From assembly GCF_006715175.1 (NCBI RefSeq), contig NZ_VFMQ01000001.1:1984001-2048000 (forward strand): a stretch of DNA of 64,000 nucleotides. Direction: 5' to 3'. This stretch comes from Curtobacterium citreum (lineage in GTDB: Bacteria; Actinomycetota; Actinomycetes; Actinomycetales; Microbacteriaceae). A program made the translations under genes and the position numbers. Numbering within the stretch: position 1 is the stretch's first letter; the number at the start of each line of letters is the position of its first letter. The notes below the pieces were generated by a model. It did no database searches and was not told where the DNA came from. It was given only the letters and a program-made list of their open reading frames with translations. Positions 48,979 through 57,918 of the stretch are shown here, piece by piece.

Positions 48979-50132
48979 CCATCTCAGCCGGGACGATCGC
49001 TCTGCTCGTCCTCGTCCTCGTCGTCGTGATCTTCGTGATCGTCGTCCTGTCCCGCGCGATCCGGATCGTGCCGCAGGCCACCGCCGGCATCGTCGAACGA
49101 CTCGGGAAGTACCACAAGACGCTCAACCCGGGACTCAACATCCTGGTGCCGTTCATCGACCGGCTCCGGCCGCTCATCGACATGCGCGAGCAGGTCGTCT
49201 CGTTCCCGCCGCAGCCCGTGATCACCGAGGACAACCTCGTGGTCTCGATCGACACGGTCGTCTACTTCCAGGTGACGGACGCCCGAGCGGCAACGTACGA
49301 GATCGCGAACTACCTCGGGGCCGTCGAGCAGCTCACGACCACCACCCTCCGCAACGTGGTCGGTGGCCTGAACCTCGAAGAGGCCCTGACCAGCCGCGAC
49401 AACATCAACGGCCAGCTCCGGGTCGTCCTCGACGAGGCCACCGGCAAGTGGGGCATCCGCGTCGGCCGCGTCGAGCTCAAGGCGATCGAGCCGCCCGTGT
49501 CGATCCAGGACGCCATGGAGCAGCAGCTGCGTGCCGAGCGGAACCGTCGTGCGGCGATCCTGCAGGCCGAGGGCACGAAGCAGTCCCAGATCCTCGAGGC
49601 CGAGGGCCAGCGACAGGCCGCCATCCTGCAGGCCGAGGGTGACGCGAAGGCCCAGGTCCTGCGCGCCGAGGGCGAGGCGCAGGCGATCGCGACCGTGTTC
49701 GACGCCATCCACACGGGCGACCCGGACGAGAAGCTGCTGTCGTACCAGTACCTGCAGACGCTGCCGAAGATCGCCGAAGGAACGTCGAACAAGCTCTGGA
49801 TGATCCCGAGCGAGTTCACCGAGGCGCTCTCCGGCATCGCGAAGGGCTTCACGGCGAGCCGCTCCGGCTCCGGCCCGGTCGCGGGTGCCGGCGGTGGCAC
49901 GGACTTCCTGGCGAAGATCTCGGAGCTCGCGAACAAGAGCCTCGCCGACACCGCCACGGTCGACGGTGCCGCCGCGTCGAACCCCCGACCGGACGCGACG
50001 GCCGCCGACATCGTCCCGGACGCGGCGCTCGACGAGCGGCTCGCGGAGTCCGACCGGAGTGTCGATGCGCACCTCGCGGCCGCGGACGACGCGACGAAGG
50101 ACGTCCTCGGGGACGAGCGGCCGCAGGCATAG
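48975..50132 (+). CDS. SPFH/Band 7 (stomatin-like) protein
   Basis: A 385-residue membrane-anchored scaffold protein. An N-terminal membrane helix (residues 3-25) precedes the Band 7 domain (RIVPQATAGIVERLGKYHKTL onward) and an amphipathic coiled region with repeated AILQAEG/ILEAEG/VLRAEG units (about residues 190-235). The last 90 residues are acidic and low complexity. Stomatin-like proteins of this type oligomerise at the membrane with NfeD; exact role in Actinobacteria is unclear. Confidence 0.93.
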   Translation: MTISAGTIALLVLVLVVVIFVIVVLSRAIRIVPQATAGIVERLGKYHKTLNPGLNILVPFIDRLRPLIDMREQVVSFPPQPVITEDNLVVSIDTVVYFQVTDARAATYEIANYLGAVEQLTTTTLRNVVGGLNLEEALTSRDNINGQLRVVLDEATGKWGIRVGRVELKAIEPPVSIQDAMEQQLRAERNRRAAILQAEGTKQSQILEAEGQRQAAILQAEGDAKAQVLRAEGEAQAIATVFDAIHTGDPDEKLLSYQYLQTLPKIAEGTSNKLWMIPSEFTEALSGIAKGFTASRSGSGPVAGAGGGTDFLAKISELANKSLADTATVDGAAASNPRPDATAADIVPDAALDERLAESDRSVDAHLAAADDATKDVLGDERPQA

Positions 50133-50165
50133 CCACACCCGGGCTGGCACACGCACGGCCGCACG

Positions 50166-50206
50166 CGACGACGCCCGTCCCGGAAGATCCGGGACGGGCG
50201 TCGTCG
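50166..50206. terminator. Bidirectional terminator between SPFH and rbpA genes
   Basis: Two exact 19-nt arms (CGACGACGCCCGTCCCGGA and complement) closed by a 3-nt loop lie between convergent genes. Confidence 0.85.
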
Positions 50207-50268
50207 TGTCGGCGGCAGGGACAGCCGCGCGGGAACGGACCCAGGCGCGCGGTCCTAGGTGGCGCGGC

Positions 50269-50619
50269 TCATGCGCCGCGTCGGGCGCGCAGGACCGCCA
50301 GGCGTTCCTCGAGCAGCTCCTCGAGCTCTTCGCGGGACCGCCGCTCGAGCAGCATGTCCCAGTGGGTCCTCGGTGCCTTGACGTCCTCTGCAGCGACCTC
50401 GACGGGGATGCCGTCGTCGCCGAGCAGACGACCCTCGCGACCGGTCCGGGGCTCGGACCACGTCTGGGGGACCTCGGCATCGGCCGAGAAGACGACGTCG
50501 AAGGTCTCCCCCGAGGTCGTCTGGTAGACCGCACGCTTCCGGTCGGAGAGCTCGACGCCCTCCTCGCTCTGGAGACTCTGACTTCCGAGCCGCATGCCGC
50601 GGAGACTCCGATCAGCCAT
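50269..50619 (-). CDS. rbpA: RNA polymerase-binding protein RbpA
   Basis: A 116-residue actinobacterial factor that binds RNA polymerase and the primary sigma factor and stabilises the open complex. Family blocks are the MADRSLRGMRLGSQSLQ start, the core around YQTTSGETFDVVFSADAEVPQTW, and the sigma-interacting C-terminal helix pair THWDMLLERRSREELEELLEERL. The zinc-binding cysteines of Streptomyces RbpA are absent (replaced by Thr, Ser and Gly positions), as in the zinc-free group. ATG follows AGAGGAG. Confidence 0.95.
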   Translation of the reverse strand: MADRSLRGMRLGSQSLQSEEGVELSDRKRAVYQTTSGETFDVVFSADAEVPQTWSEPRTGREGRLLGDDGIPVEVAAEDVKAPRTHWDMLLERRSREELEELLEERLAVLRARRGA

Positions 50620-50723
50620 GGTTGTGCTCCTCTCGCTCGTCTGCAGTCCCCAACACTGTCCCACGCGGCATCCATCCCGGTGAGGCGCATTCACAGACCG
50701 TTCCCAGAGGGAGGTGGCGGGGT

Positions 50724-52355
50724 TCAGCCTCGGGCAGCGGTGGAGCGCCGTCGACCCCACGGCGCGCAGGCGAGGAGCGCGAGGAGCGACCCGAGCGCGA
50801 CGACGAGCGTGACCGACCCGGACGCGACGGTCGCCGGGGTCGTCCCCGTACCGAGCGGCACGTCGGTGATCATCGACGTCGCCGTGTACGCCGGCACCCG
50901 GTCGATCGTCCGACCGGTCGGGTCGATGACCTGTGAGGCCCCGACCGTGGAGATGTTGACGAGCGAGCGACCGGTCTCGACCGCCCGGAGCCGCGCGATC
51001 TCGAGCTGCTGCAGGTTCTCGTCGGTGCCGTCGAAGTCGGCGTTGTTCGTCTGGGCGAGGATCACCTGCGCTCCCCCGCGGGCCATGTCGGTCGTGAGCC
51101 CGTCGTCGACGATGTCGAAGCAGATCGCGATGCCGGCCTTGATGCCCGCGACGTCGAGGACGTTCGGCTTGGTGCCGGGCGTGTAGTCGCGCTGGAGCAG
51201 GCCGATGAGGGACGGTGCGAGCTTCGAGAAGAACCAGCGGTCCGGGACGTACTCGCCGAACGGCACGGGACGCTTCTTGTCGTACGAGGACTGCCACCCG
51301 TCGGCGGTCCACACGAAGGACGTGTTGTGCAGCACGCCCGAGGCCGTCTGCGTGATCGCTCCGGCGACGATCGGGGCCCCGACGGATTCGACGACGGTGT
51401 CCAGGGCGTCGGCGATCACCGGCTGGACCCGCGGGTCGTACTCCGCGGAGGCCTCGGGCCACACCACGAGGTCGACGCCCTTCGCGCCGACCTCGGTCGC
51501 AGCCACCTGGGCGTTCAGGACCTCGCCCGGCTGTGCACCGTCGAAGTACCCGGCGGGTCCGTTGCCCTGCACGGCCTCGATGCGGATGGTGCCGTCGGTC
51601 GGGGTCGGCCACGCGGGCACGGCGAGGACCGCGGCGACCAGGAGCCCCGCGGTCGCGACGCGGATCGGTGCACGGAGCACCGCACCGGGGTCCTCGGGCA
51701 CGACGAGGACGAGCGAGAGCGCCACGGCGACGCAGTACACGACGACGAAGGTCACGCCGAGCACGCCGACGTACGCGGCGAGGTGCGTGAACGGTCCCTG
51801 CGACTGGGACAGGCCGACGCGCCCCCAGGCGAAGCCCTCGTACGGCCAGCTGCCGGAGAACCACTCGCGCCCCGTCCAGAGGCCCGCGACGACCGCCGGC
51901 AGCACCCACACCCGCCAGGCGACCGACCGGGACACCCGGCCCACCCACCGGTAGGCGAGCGCGATCGCGACGGCGCCGAGGGCGAAGTACGCCGCCTCGA
52001 ACAGGGCGAGCGCGAGCCAAGGCACCGGGCCGAGGTAGCGACCGGCCCACGAGATCGCCGGGAGCCAGAACGCGGCACCGGCGACGTACCCGAGCCACGC
52101 GGCGCGACGGGCGCGCTGTCCCATCGCGGCGAGGAGCATGCAGGCCATCGCCGGGTAGGCGAGGAACCACCACCCGGGGGACGGGAACGAGAGCGCGAAG
52201 AGCAGGCCGCCGATCACCGCGAGCGGCAGCGCCGTCCGGAGCGGCAGGGCCGCGAACGCGTCCCGCACGGGTGCGCTCGACGACGGCCGGACGTCACCGG
52301 AACGCTGCCGGACGCCACCACCCTGCGGGCGCACCGCGCTGCCGAGGACCGCCAT
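50724..52355 (-). CDS. lnt: Apolipoprotein N-acyltransferase
   Basis: Adds the third acyl chain to lipoproteins at the outer face of the membrane. The 543-residue protein has about seven membrane helices and an external nitrilase-like domain with the Glu-Lys-Cys triad visible in VWPEAS, YDKKRPVPFGEYVP and IAICFD. The final membrane helix is followed by a short basic tail. ATG follows AGGAGG. It lies 11 nt downstream of the helicase gene. Confidence 0.95.
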   Translation of the reverse strand: MAVLGSAVRPQGGGVRQRSGDVRPSSSAPVRDAFAALPLRTALPLAVIGGLLFALSFPSPGWWFLAYPAMACMLLAAMGQRARRAAWLGYVAGAAFWLPAISWAGRYLGPVPWLALALFEAAYFALGAVAIALAYRWVGRVSRSVAWRVWVLPAVVAGLWTGREWFSGSWPYEGFAWGRVGLSQSQGPFTHLAAYVGVLGVTFVVVYCVAVALSLVLVVPEDPGAVLRAPIRVATAGLLVAAVLAVPAWPTPTDGTIRIEAVQGNGPAGYFDGAQPGEVLNAQVAATEVGAKGVDLVVWPEASAEYDPRVQPVIADALDTVVESVGAPIVAGAITQTASGVLHNTSFVWTADGWQSSYDKKRPVPFGEYVPDRWFFSKLAPSLIGLLQRDYTPGTKPNVLDVAGIKAGIAICFDIVDDGLTTDMARGGAQVILAQTNNADFDGTDENLQQLEIARLRAVETGRSLVNISTVGASQVIDPTGRTIDRVPAYTATSMITDVPLGTGTTPATVASGSVTLVVALGSLLALLACAPWGRRRSTAARG

Positions 52356-52366
52356 GGCGCCTCCTG

Positions 52367-54808
52367 TCAGACCGTCGCGTAGGCGACGATGCCGCGGCGC
52401 ACCGCGTCCGTCGCGCGCCGCGCGGTCGTGGACAGGTCGTCGTCGCCCGCGTTCTTCACCTGGTCGAGCAGGTCGATGACCTGCTTCGACCAGCGCACGA
52501 AGTCCCCGGCGGGCAGGTCGAGCGTGCGGAGCACATCGTCGAGCGCGGATCCCGAGGCCCAGCGGAACATGCCGACCGCCATCGCCGGGGTGGGCGGCTG
52601 CGACCCGGCGAGCCGTGCGTCCCGCTCGACGTCGTCGAGTCGCGCCCAGATCGTGAGGGTCTCGTCGAGCGCCGGCCGGAACGCGCCGCGGGGCAGGGCG
52701 TGCTCGGTGCCCGGGGCGTCCTCGCGCCGCGGCTGGTAGACGATCGTGGCGGCCATCGCGGCGAGCTGCGCCGGGGTGAGGTCCTTCCAGACCCCCGCCT
52801 CGAGGCACTCGGCGACGAGCAGGTCCCGCTCGCCGTAGATCCGCTGCAGGCGTCGGCCGCCGGGCGCGACGGTCGCCTCGCCGTCACCGGTCGGAACCAG
52901 GTAGCCGAGCTGCAGGAGCACGTCCGTCACCCTGTCGAACGTCGTCGCGACGGCGCCCGTGCGGGAGCGGATCTGCTGCACGAGCTTGTCGTTGGCGCGC
53001 TTGAGCTTGTACCAGCGCTCGGCCCAGCGGGCGTGCGCCTCGCGGTCCGGGCAGGCGTGGCAGGGATGCCGCTGCATCTGCCGACGGACCTCGGTGATCG
53101 CCGCCTGCCGGTCGCGCTTGGCGCCGTGCGACGCCTCGCGGCCGCCGGGCACGTTCGTCCGTTCGAGGTCGGAGAGCTGCCGACGGAGCGCCGCGTACTC
53201 GGTGAAGTCACCGAGGTGGCACTGCATGGCCTGCTGGTACCCGTCGAGCGACTCCTGCTGCGACCGCACCTTGCGGGCGAGGTCGACGACCGAGCGGTCC
53301 GCCTGGAACTGTGCGAACGAGGTCTCGAGGACCTCGCGCGTGCGCTGCCGCCCGAACTGGTCGATCAGGTTGACCGCCATGTTGTAGGTCGGCTTGAACG
53401 ACGAGTTGAGCGGGTACGTGCGCCGGCTCGCGAGGGACGCCACGGCCTGCGGGTCGAGCCCGTCGGACCACTGGATGACCGAGTGCCCCTCGACGTCGAT
53501 GCCCCGTCGGCCCGCGCGACCGGTGAGCTGCGTGTACTCCCCCGGGGTGATCGGCACACGGGCTTCGCCGTTGAACTTCTCGAGCTTCTCGAGCACCACG
53601 GTCCGCGCCGGCATGTTCACCCCGAGCGCGAGCGTCTCGGTCGCGAACACGACCTTGAGCAGCTTGCGGCGGAAGAGGTCCTCGACGACCTCCTTGAACG
53701 CGGGCAGGAGTCCGGCGTGGTGGGCCGCCACGCCGCGCTCGAGCCCCTCGAGCCACTCCCAGTACCCGAGGACGGCGAGGTCCTCGTCGAGGAGCGTACG
53801 GCAGTGGTACTCGGCGGTCTCGCGGATCTCGCGCCGCTCCTGCGCGGTCGTGAACGACACCCCGGAGCGGAGCACCTGGCGGACGCCCTGGTCGCAGCCG
53901 TTCCGGCTGAACACGAAGAAGATCGCGGGGAGCAGCATGCGCTCGTCGAGGACGCGGGCGATCTGCTCGCGGAACATCTTCTCGGTGCGCGGTCCGCGGT
54001 GCTCCGGGTACCCGCCGCGTCCACGGCGCCCGCGGTGTCCGCCGCCGTGCCGCTCGCTGCGGGACGCGCCGCCGACGAGCCGGAGGAGCTCCGGGTTGAC
54101 GCGGTTCGTCGCCGCGGCACCGCTGGAGTCGAACAGGTCGACCATCTTCGAGCCGACGAGCACGTGCTGCTCGAGCGGCACCGGACGGTCCTCGGACACG
54201 ATGACGTCGGTGTCGCCGCGGACGGTCTGCAGCCAGTCGCCGAACTCCTCGGCGTTGGAGACCGTCGCGCTCAGCGAGACCAGTCGGACCTCGGTCGGCA
54301 GGTGCAGGATGACCTCTTCCCAGACCGCGCCGCGGAACCGGTCGGCCAGGTAGTGCACCTCGTCGAGGACGACCCACGCGAGGTCGTCGAGCAGGTCGGA
54401 TCCCGCGTAGATCATGTTCCGCAGGACCTCGGTCGTCATCACGACGACCCGGGCGCGGGGGTTGACGTTGGTGTCGCCGGTGAGCAGCCCGACCTCGGAC
54501 TCGCCGTAGGCCTGCACGAGCTCGGCGTACTTCTGGTTGCTCAGCGCCTTCATCGGCGTCGTGTAGAACACCTTCGGCGTGGGCTGGCGCATCGCGAGCC
54601 AGATCGCGAACTCGGCGACGATCGTCTTGCCCGCACCGGTCGGCGCGGCGACCAGGACGCTGCGGCCCTGGTCGAGGGCGTCGCACGCGGCGGTCTGGAA
54701 CGGGTCGAGGTCGAAGCGCAGGTCGGTGCGGAACAGCTCGAGGTTGCGCGAACGGTTCCGGACCTTCGCCGCCCGGTACCGCTCGGCGGGGCTGAGTTCC
54801 GTGGTCAT
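52367..54808 (-). CDS. Ski2-like DEAD/DEAH-box RNA helicase (HelY type)
   Basis: An 813-residue superfamily 2 helicase. Motifs: Walker A AAPTGAGKT, DEVH box in VVLDEVHYLADR, SLSATVSNAEEF (motif III), ATETLALGVNMPART and QLTGRAGRRGID (motifs V and VI). A Gly/Arg/His-rich insert (about residues 265-295) and a CHACPDREAH motif in the C-terminal half may bind RNA. Related to actinobacterial HelY and yeast Ski2/Mtr4; RNA processing is the likely role. Its ATG overlaps the tatC stop codon. Confidence 0.93.
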   Translation of the reverse strand: MTTELSPAERYRAAKVRNRSRNLELFRTDLRFDLDPFQTAACDALDQGRSVLVAAPTGAGKTIVAEFAIWLAMRQPTPKVFYTTPMKALSNQKYAELVQAYGESEVGLLTGDTNVNPRARVVVMTTEVLRNMIYAGSDLLDDLAWVVLDEVHYLADRFRGAVWEEVILHLPTEVRLVSLSATVSNAEEFGDWLQTVRGDTDVIVSEDRPVPLEQHVLVGSKMVDLFDSSGAAATNRVNPELLRLVGGASRSERHGGGHRGRRGRGGYPEHRGPRTEKMFREQIARVLDERMLLPAIFFVFSRNGCDQGVRQVLRSGVSFTTAQERREIRETAEYHCRTLLDEDLAVLGYWEWLEGLERGVAAHHAGLLPAFKEVVEDLFRRKLLKVVFATETLALGVNMPARTVVLEKLEKFNGEARVPITPGEYTQLTGRAGRRGIDVEGHSVIQWSDGLDPQAVASLASRRTYPLNSSFKPTYNMAVNLIDQFGRQRTREVLETSFAQFQADRSVVDLARKVRSQQESLDGYQQAMQCHLGDFTEYAALRRQLSDLERTNVPGGREASHGAKRDRQAAITEVRRQMQRHPCHACPDREAHARWAERWYKLKRANDKLVQQIRSRTGAVATTFDRVTDVLLQLGYLVPTGDGEATVAPGGRRLQRIYGERDLLVAECLEAGVWKDLTPAQLAAMAATIVYQPRREDAPGTEHALPRGAFRPALDETLTIWARLDDVERDARLAGSQPPTPAMAVGMFRWASGSALDDVLRTLDLPAGDFVRWSKQVIDLLDQVKNAGDDDLSTTARRATDAVRRGIVAYATV

Positions 54809-55629
54809 CAGGCTCCGTACTCCGCGTCGAGCTTCGCCTGGCGCCTGGCCGCCCGACGGTCGTGGATCCACGTCACCGCGCAGGCCGCGACGTACAGCAC
54901 GACCATCGGTACGGCGAGCAGGAACATCGAGATGACGTCGGCGGACGGCGTGACGATCGCGCAGAACACCAGGATGCACAGGATCGCGACGCGCCAGGCC
55001 TTGATGATCGAGGCGGCCGACAGCACGCCGACGAAGTTCAGCAGCACGAGGAACACCGGCAGGACGAACGCGATGCCGACGGCGACGATGAGCTTGATGA
55101 CGAAGTCGTAGTAGGCCTTGGCGTCGACGATCGACGTGTCCTGCGCGGAGACGAAGCTGCCGAGGATGCCGACGACGTGCGGCAAGATGTACCACCCGAA
55201 CCAGCACCCGGCGAAGAACAGCGGGATGGCGGTGCCGAGGAACCCGAAGACGTACTGCTTCTCGCGGCGCACGAGCGCGGGGACGATGAACGCCCACACC
55301 TGGTACAGCCAGACCGGGCTCGAGATGACGATGCCGATCGTGATCGCGATCTGCAGCTTGAGGTCGAAGGCCCCGGTGATCATCGGGAAGTTCAGTTCGG
55401 CGGTGTGGCCGCCGACCTCGGCCAGCTGCGTGACCGGCGCGCGCAGCGCGTCGAGCACGAACGGCGTGAGGAACCAGCCGCCGATCGCGCAGACCGCGAC
55501 CGCGACGACGGCCTTGAACAGCCGGTTCCGCAGCTCGATGAGGTGCTGCCCGAGCGACATGCGGCCCTCGGTGTCCTTCTTCGGACGCCCGGGCCGCTCC
55601 GCTCGCCCGCTCGCGGTCGTCGAAGCCAT
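54808..55629 (-). CDS. tatC: Twin-arginine translocase subunit TatC
   Basis: The receptor subunit of the Tat pathway for folded proteins. The 273-residue protein has six membrane helices and family blocks MSLGQHLIELRNRL and PVWLYQVWAFIVPALVRREKQY, and IVTPSADVISMFLLAVPM near the C-terminus. A basic N-terminal extension of about 23 residues precedes the conserved start. No tatA gene lies between pafC and tatC, which is its usual place. Confidence 0.96.
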   Translation of the reverse strand: MASTTASGRAERPGRPKKDTEGRMSLGQHLIELRNRLFKAVVAVAVCAIGGWFLTPFVLDALRAPVTQLAEVGGHTAELNFPMITGAFDLKLQIAITIGIVISSPVWLYQVWAFIVPALVRREKQYVFGFLGTAIPLFFAGCWFGWYILPHVVGILGSFVSAQDTSIVDAKAYYDFVIKLIVAVGIAFVLPVFLVLLNFVGVLSAASIIKAWRVAILCILVFCAIVTPSADVISMFLLAVPMVVLYVAACAVTWIHDRRAARRQAKLDAEYGA

Positions 55630-55698
55630 GCGGTCGATCCTACGGGACCGGCACCGACAAGTCGGTCGCCCGGGCGCGACGCACAGGCCGCGTCGAGG

Positions 55699-55742
55699 CG
55701 GACGGGAGGCACGGTGCGGGCCGGCCCCGTGCCCCCCGTCCG
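55699..55742. repeat. Palindromic repeat A, copy 3 (imperfect, in the pafC-tatC gap)
   Basis: CGGACGGGAGGCACGGTG faces CCGTGCCCCCCGTCCG with two mismatches. It fills much of the 167-nt gap between pafC and tatC, where tatA is found in relatives. Confidence 0.7.
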
Positions 55743-55796
55743 TACCGGGGTCGCGTCGCGCACGACGTGACGCGCGCGCGGCCCGGCAGGCGCCCG

Positions 55797-56768
55797 CTAC
55801 TCGGCGGCCAGGGCCGCCTCGGCGAACGACCGGACGGCCGTGCGCGCCGCCGGCGGGTCGAGGACGACGGCGCGACCCGGCAGCCCGGCGACCAGCCGCA
55901 CCACGCCGTCGAAGCCGTTCGACGCGGCGAGACGGATGCGGACGCGGCCGTCGGCGTCCTCGGCGTCGGCCGTGTCGGCGAGGAAGTCCGCGACGAGCGG
56001 CAGCGCCGAGCAGTCGAGCTCGACCGTGACGATGACGTCCTGGCCGGACTGTTGGAAGAGCGTGTCTGGGATGACCACGTCTGCGGTGGACCGCTCAGCA
56101 GCGCGGTCGTCGACGGCCACGGCGGACATCCGGTCGAGGCGGAACGTCCGGAGCGCATCGCGGTCCAGGTCCCAGGCGCGGAGGTACCAGTCGGTGTCGA
56201 TCGACTCCACCCGGAGCGGATCGACGCGGCGGGTGCTGCCGCGGGTGCGCGGGCCGGCGTAGTCGAACACGAGCCCGCGGCCGTCCGCCATCGCGCGCCG
56301 GATCGTCGCGAGCGTGGCGTCGTGCAGGTCCTGGCCGACGGCGACGTTCGACGCCGCTCCCCCGGCGCCGCGCGACAGCTTGGCCATCAGGTCGTGGATG
56401 GCCTGGCGGTCGGCGGCCTCGGGCAGGGCGGACAGGTACTGGAGCCCGGCGATCAGCGCCGAGGCCTCGCGCGCGGAGAGCCGGGGCGCGTCGTCGATCG
56501 CGACGAGGTTCGTCAGCACGATCATGTCGTTCTGCTCGAAGTCGTCCCACGCGATGTCGAACAGGTCGCCGTGCTGGTACTGCATGGTCTCGCCGGGGAC
56601 GCCGGACACCGCGATGAGCTCGACGGCCCGGCGGATGCGCTGCTCGGTGACGCCGAAGTGCCGTGCGGCGTCGGCGACCGAGACGCGCTCGTGGTCGATC
56701 AGGTACGGGACGAGGACGAGCAGGAACGCGAGCTTGTCCTGCGCCTGGAGCGGTTGCTGGTCAGCCAC
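55797..56768 (-). CDS. pafC: WYL-domain regulator PafC
   Basis: With PafB it forms the PafBC transcription activator that drives the LexA/RecA-independent DNA damage response in mycobacteria. The 323-residue protein begins with a winged helix (VSVADAARHFGVTEQRIRRAVELI) and contains a WYL domain (the motif region around WYLRAWDLDRDALRTFRLDRM). The GTG start follows AGGAGA, and the gene overlaps pafB by 8 nt. Confidence 0.93.
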   Translation of the reverse strand: MADQQPLQAQDKLAFLLVLVPYLIDHERVSVADAARHFGVTEQRIRRAVELIAVSGVPGETMQYQHGDLFDIAWDDFEQNDMIVLTNLVAIDDAPRLSAREASALIAGLQYLSALPEAADRQAIHDLMAKLSRGAGGAASNVAVGQDLHDATLATIRRAMADGRGLVFDYAGPRTRGSTRRVDPLRVESIDTDWYLRAWDLDRDALRTFRLDRMSAVAVDDRAAERSTADVVIPDTLFQQSGQDVIVTVELDCSALPLVADFLADTADAEDADGRVRIRLAASNGFDGVVRLVAGLPGRAVVLDPPAARTAVRSFAEAALAAE

Positions 56769-57816
56769 GCGCGGTCTCCTCGGGGTCCGTGTGGTCGGCG
56801 ACCAGGCCGCGGAGCCGGGCCGCCACCTGCTCGCGCAGTGCGGCGGGCTCGAGCACGCGGACCTCCGGGCCGAACGCGGCGAGTTCCTCGGCCAGGATCT
56901 GCGGGTCGACGTGGTGCACGACGAGCACGCCGCCGCCGTCGACCTCGGTCCCCCGACGGCGCTGCAGCCGCCGCTCGGCGTCCGAGCCGGGCTGCACGGC
57001 GATGCGCGCGGTCCGCTCGGCCCAGATCCGGTCGAGCTCGGCGAGGGCGCGCTCGCCGGCACCGGCCGGTGCGGGGTGCTGTCCGGGGTGGTGGGTGGTC
57101 ACCGGACCGACGATCCGGGAGAGCAGGTAGTTCTTCGTCCCGCCCGTCGAGAACTCGTGCGCGCAGAGCATCCACCGGCCGCCGTGCTGGACGAGCGCGA
57201 GCGGTGCGACGTCGCGCTGCCGGGGCTCGTGCTCGCCCGGGGTGATGTAGTCGAAGCGCACGGCCGCTGCCCGGTCGAGCGCGGACCGCAGGGGTTCGAA
57301 CGCCGCGTCGCGGGTCCGGAGCCGTGGAGCGTAGGCGGCCATGCCGCGGGGGTCCTCGACGTCGTCGGCGCCGGTGTCGTCGGCGGCGGAGTCGTCCGTG
57401 CCGGCCGAACGGACCTTGAGGAGGGCCCGGCGGGAGTCGGCGGACAGCGCGCCCTCGCGCCAGGCCATCGCGGCGAGCGACAGCAGCGCGGACTCGTCGG
57501 GCGTGAACCGGACGTCGAGCGGCAGGTCGTACTCGCCCTTCGGGATCCGGTAGCGGAGCGTCTGATTGTTGCCCGCCGCCCCCGGGGTCTCGATCGTCTC
57601 GAGCGGGATGCCGAGCTCGCGGACGTCGTCCTTGTCGCGTTCGAACTGCCGCTCGAGCGACGCGTTGTCGCCGCCGGGGGTGAAGCGCTGCCGGTAGCCC
57701 TGCACGTTCGCGAGGATCTCGGCCTTCGTCAGCCCGGACTCCGTCGAGAGCAGCGCCAGCACGAGGCTGAAGAGCCGCTCCTCTGCGGGCACACGGGGAG
57801 CTCGGGTCGCTGGCAC
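56761..57816 (-). CDS. pafB: WYL-domain regulator PafB
   Basis: The 351-residue partner of PafC. Its winged-helix N-terminus is GLTKAEILANVQGYRQRF, and the WYL domain includes VQHGGRWMLCAHEFSTGGTKNYLLSRI. An acidic insert of about 20 residues (TDDSAADDTGADDVEDP) separates the HTH half from the WYL domain. PafBC is retained although the proteasome-ligase genes it is named after are not in the window. GTG start with a leaderless-type -10 box. Confidence 0.93.
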   Translation of the reverse strand: MPATRAPRVPAEERLFSLVLALLSTESGLTKAEILANVQGYRQRFTPGGDNASLERQFERDKDDVRELGIPLETIETPGAAGNNQTLRYRIPKGEYDLPLDVRFTPDESALLSLAAMAWREGALSADSRRALLKVRSAGTDDSAADDTGADDVEDPRGMAAYAPRLRTRDAAFEPLRSALDRAAAVRFDYITPGEHEPRQRDVAPLALVQHGGRWMLCAHEFSTGGTKNYLLSRIVGPVTTHHPGQHPAPAGAGERALAELDRIWAERTARIAVQPGSDAERRLQRRRGTEVDGGGVLVVHHVDPQILAEELAAFGPEVRVLEPAALREQVAARLRGLVADHTDPEETARG

Positions 57817-57823
57817 GAGCCCG

Positions 57824-57829
57824 ATCCTA
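57824..57829 (-). promoter_or_regulatory. -10 box of pafBC (leaderless layout)
   Basis: TAGGAT on the minus strand ends 7 nt before the pafB GTG, without Shine-Dalgarno sequence. Confidence 0.5.
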
Positions 57830-57918
57830 CGACAGCGCGGGTGCACCGGAGTGCACCCGCGCGTCGGTCGGTGGACGGCTCGACGCGGTGCGCGGGGGCC
57901 GGTCCGGGAGGGACTCGA

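Noticed and set aside
55797..57816. Proteasome/pupylation cluster suggested by pafB and pafC
   Set aside because: PafBC are DNA-damage regulators kept in many actinobacteria without a proteasome; no prcAB, pup, dop or pafA gene is in the window.
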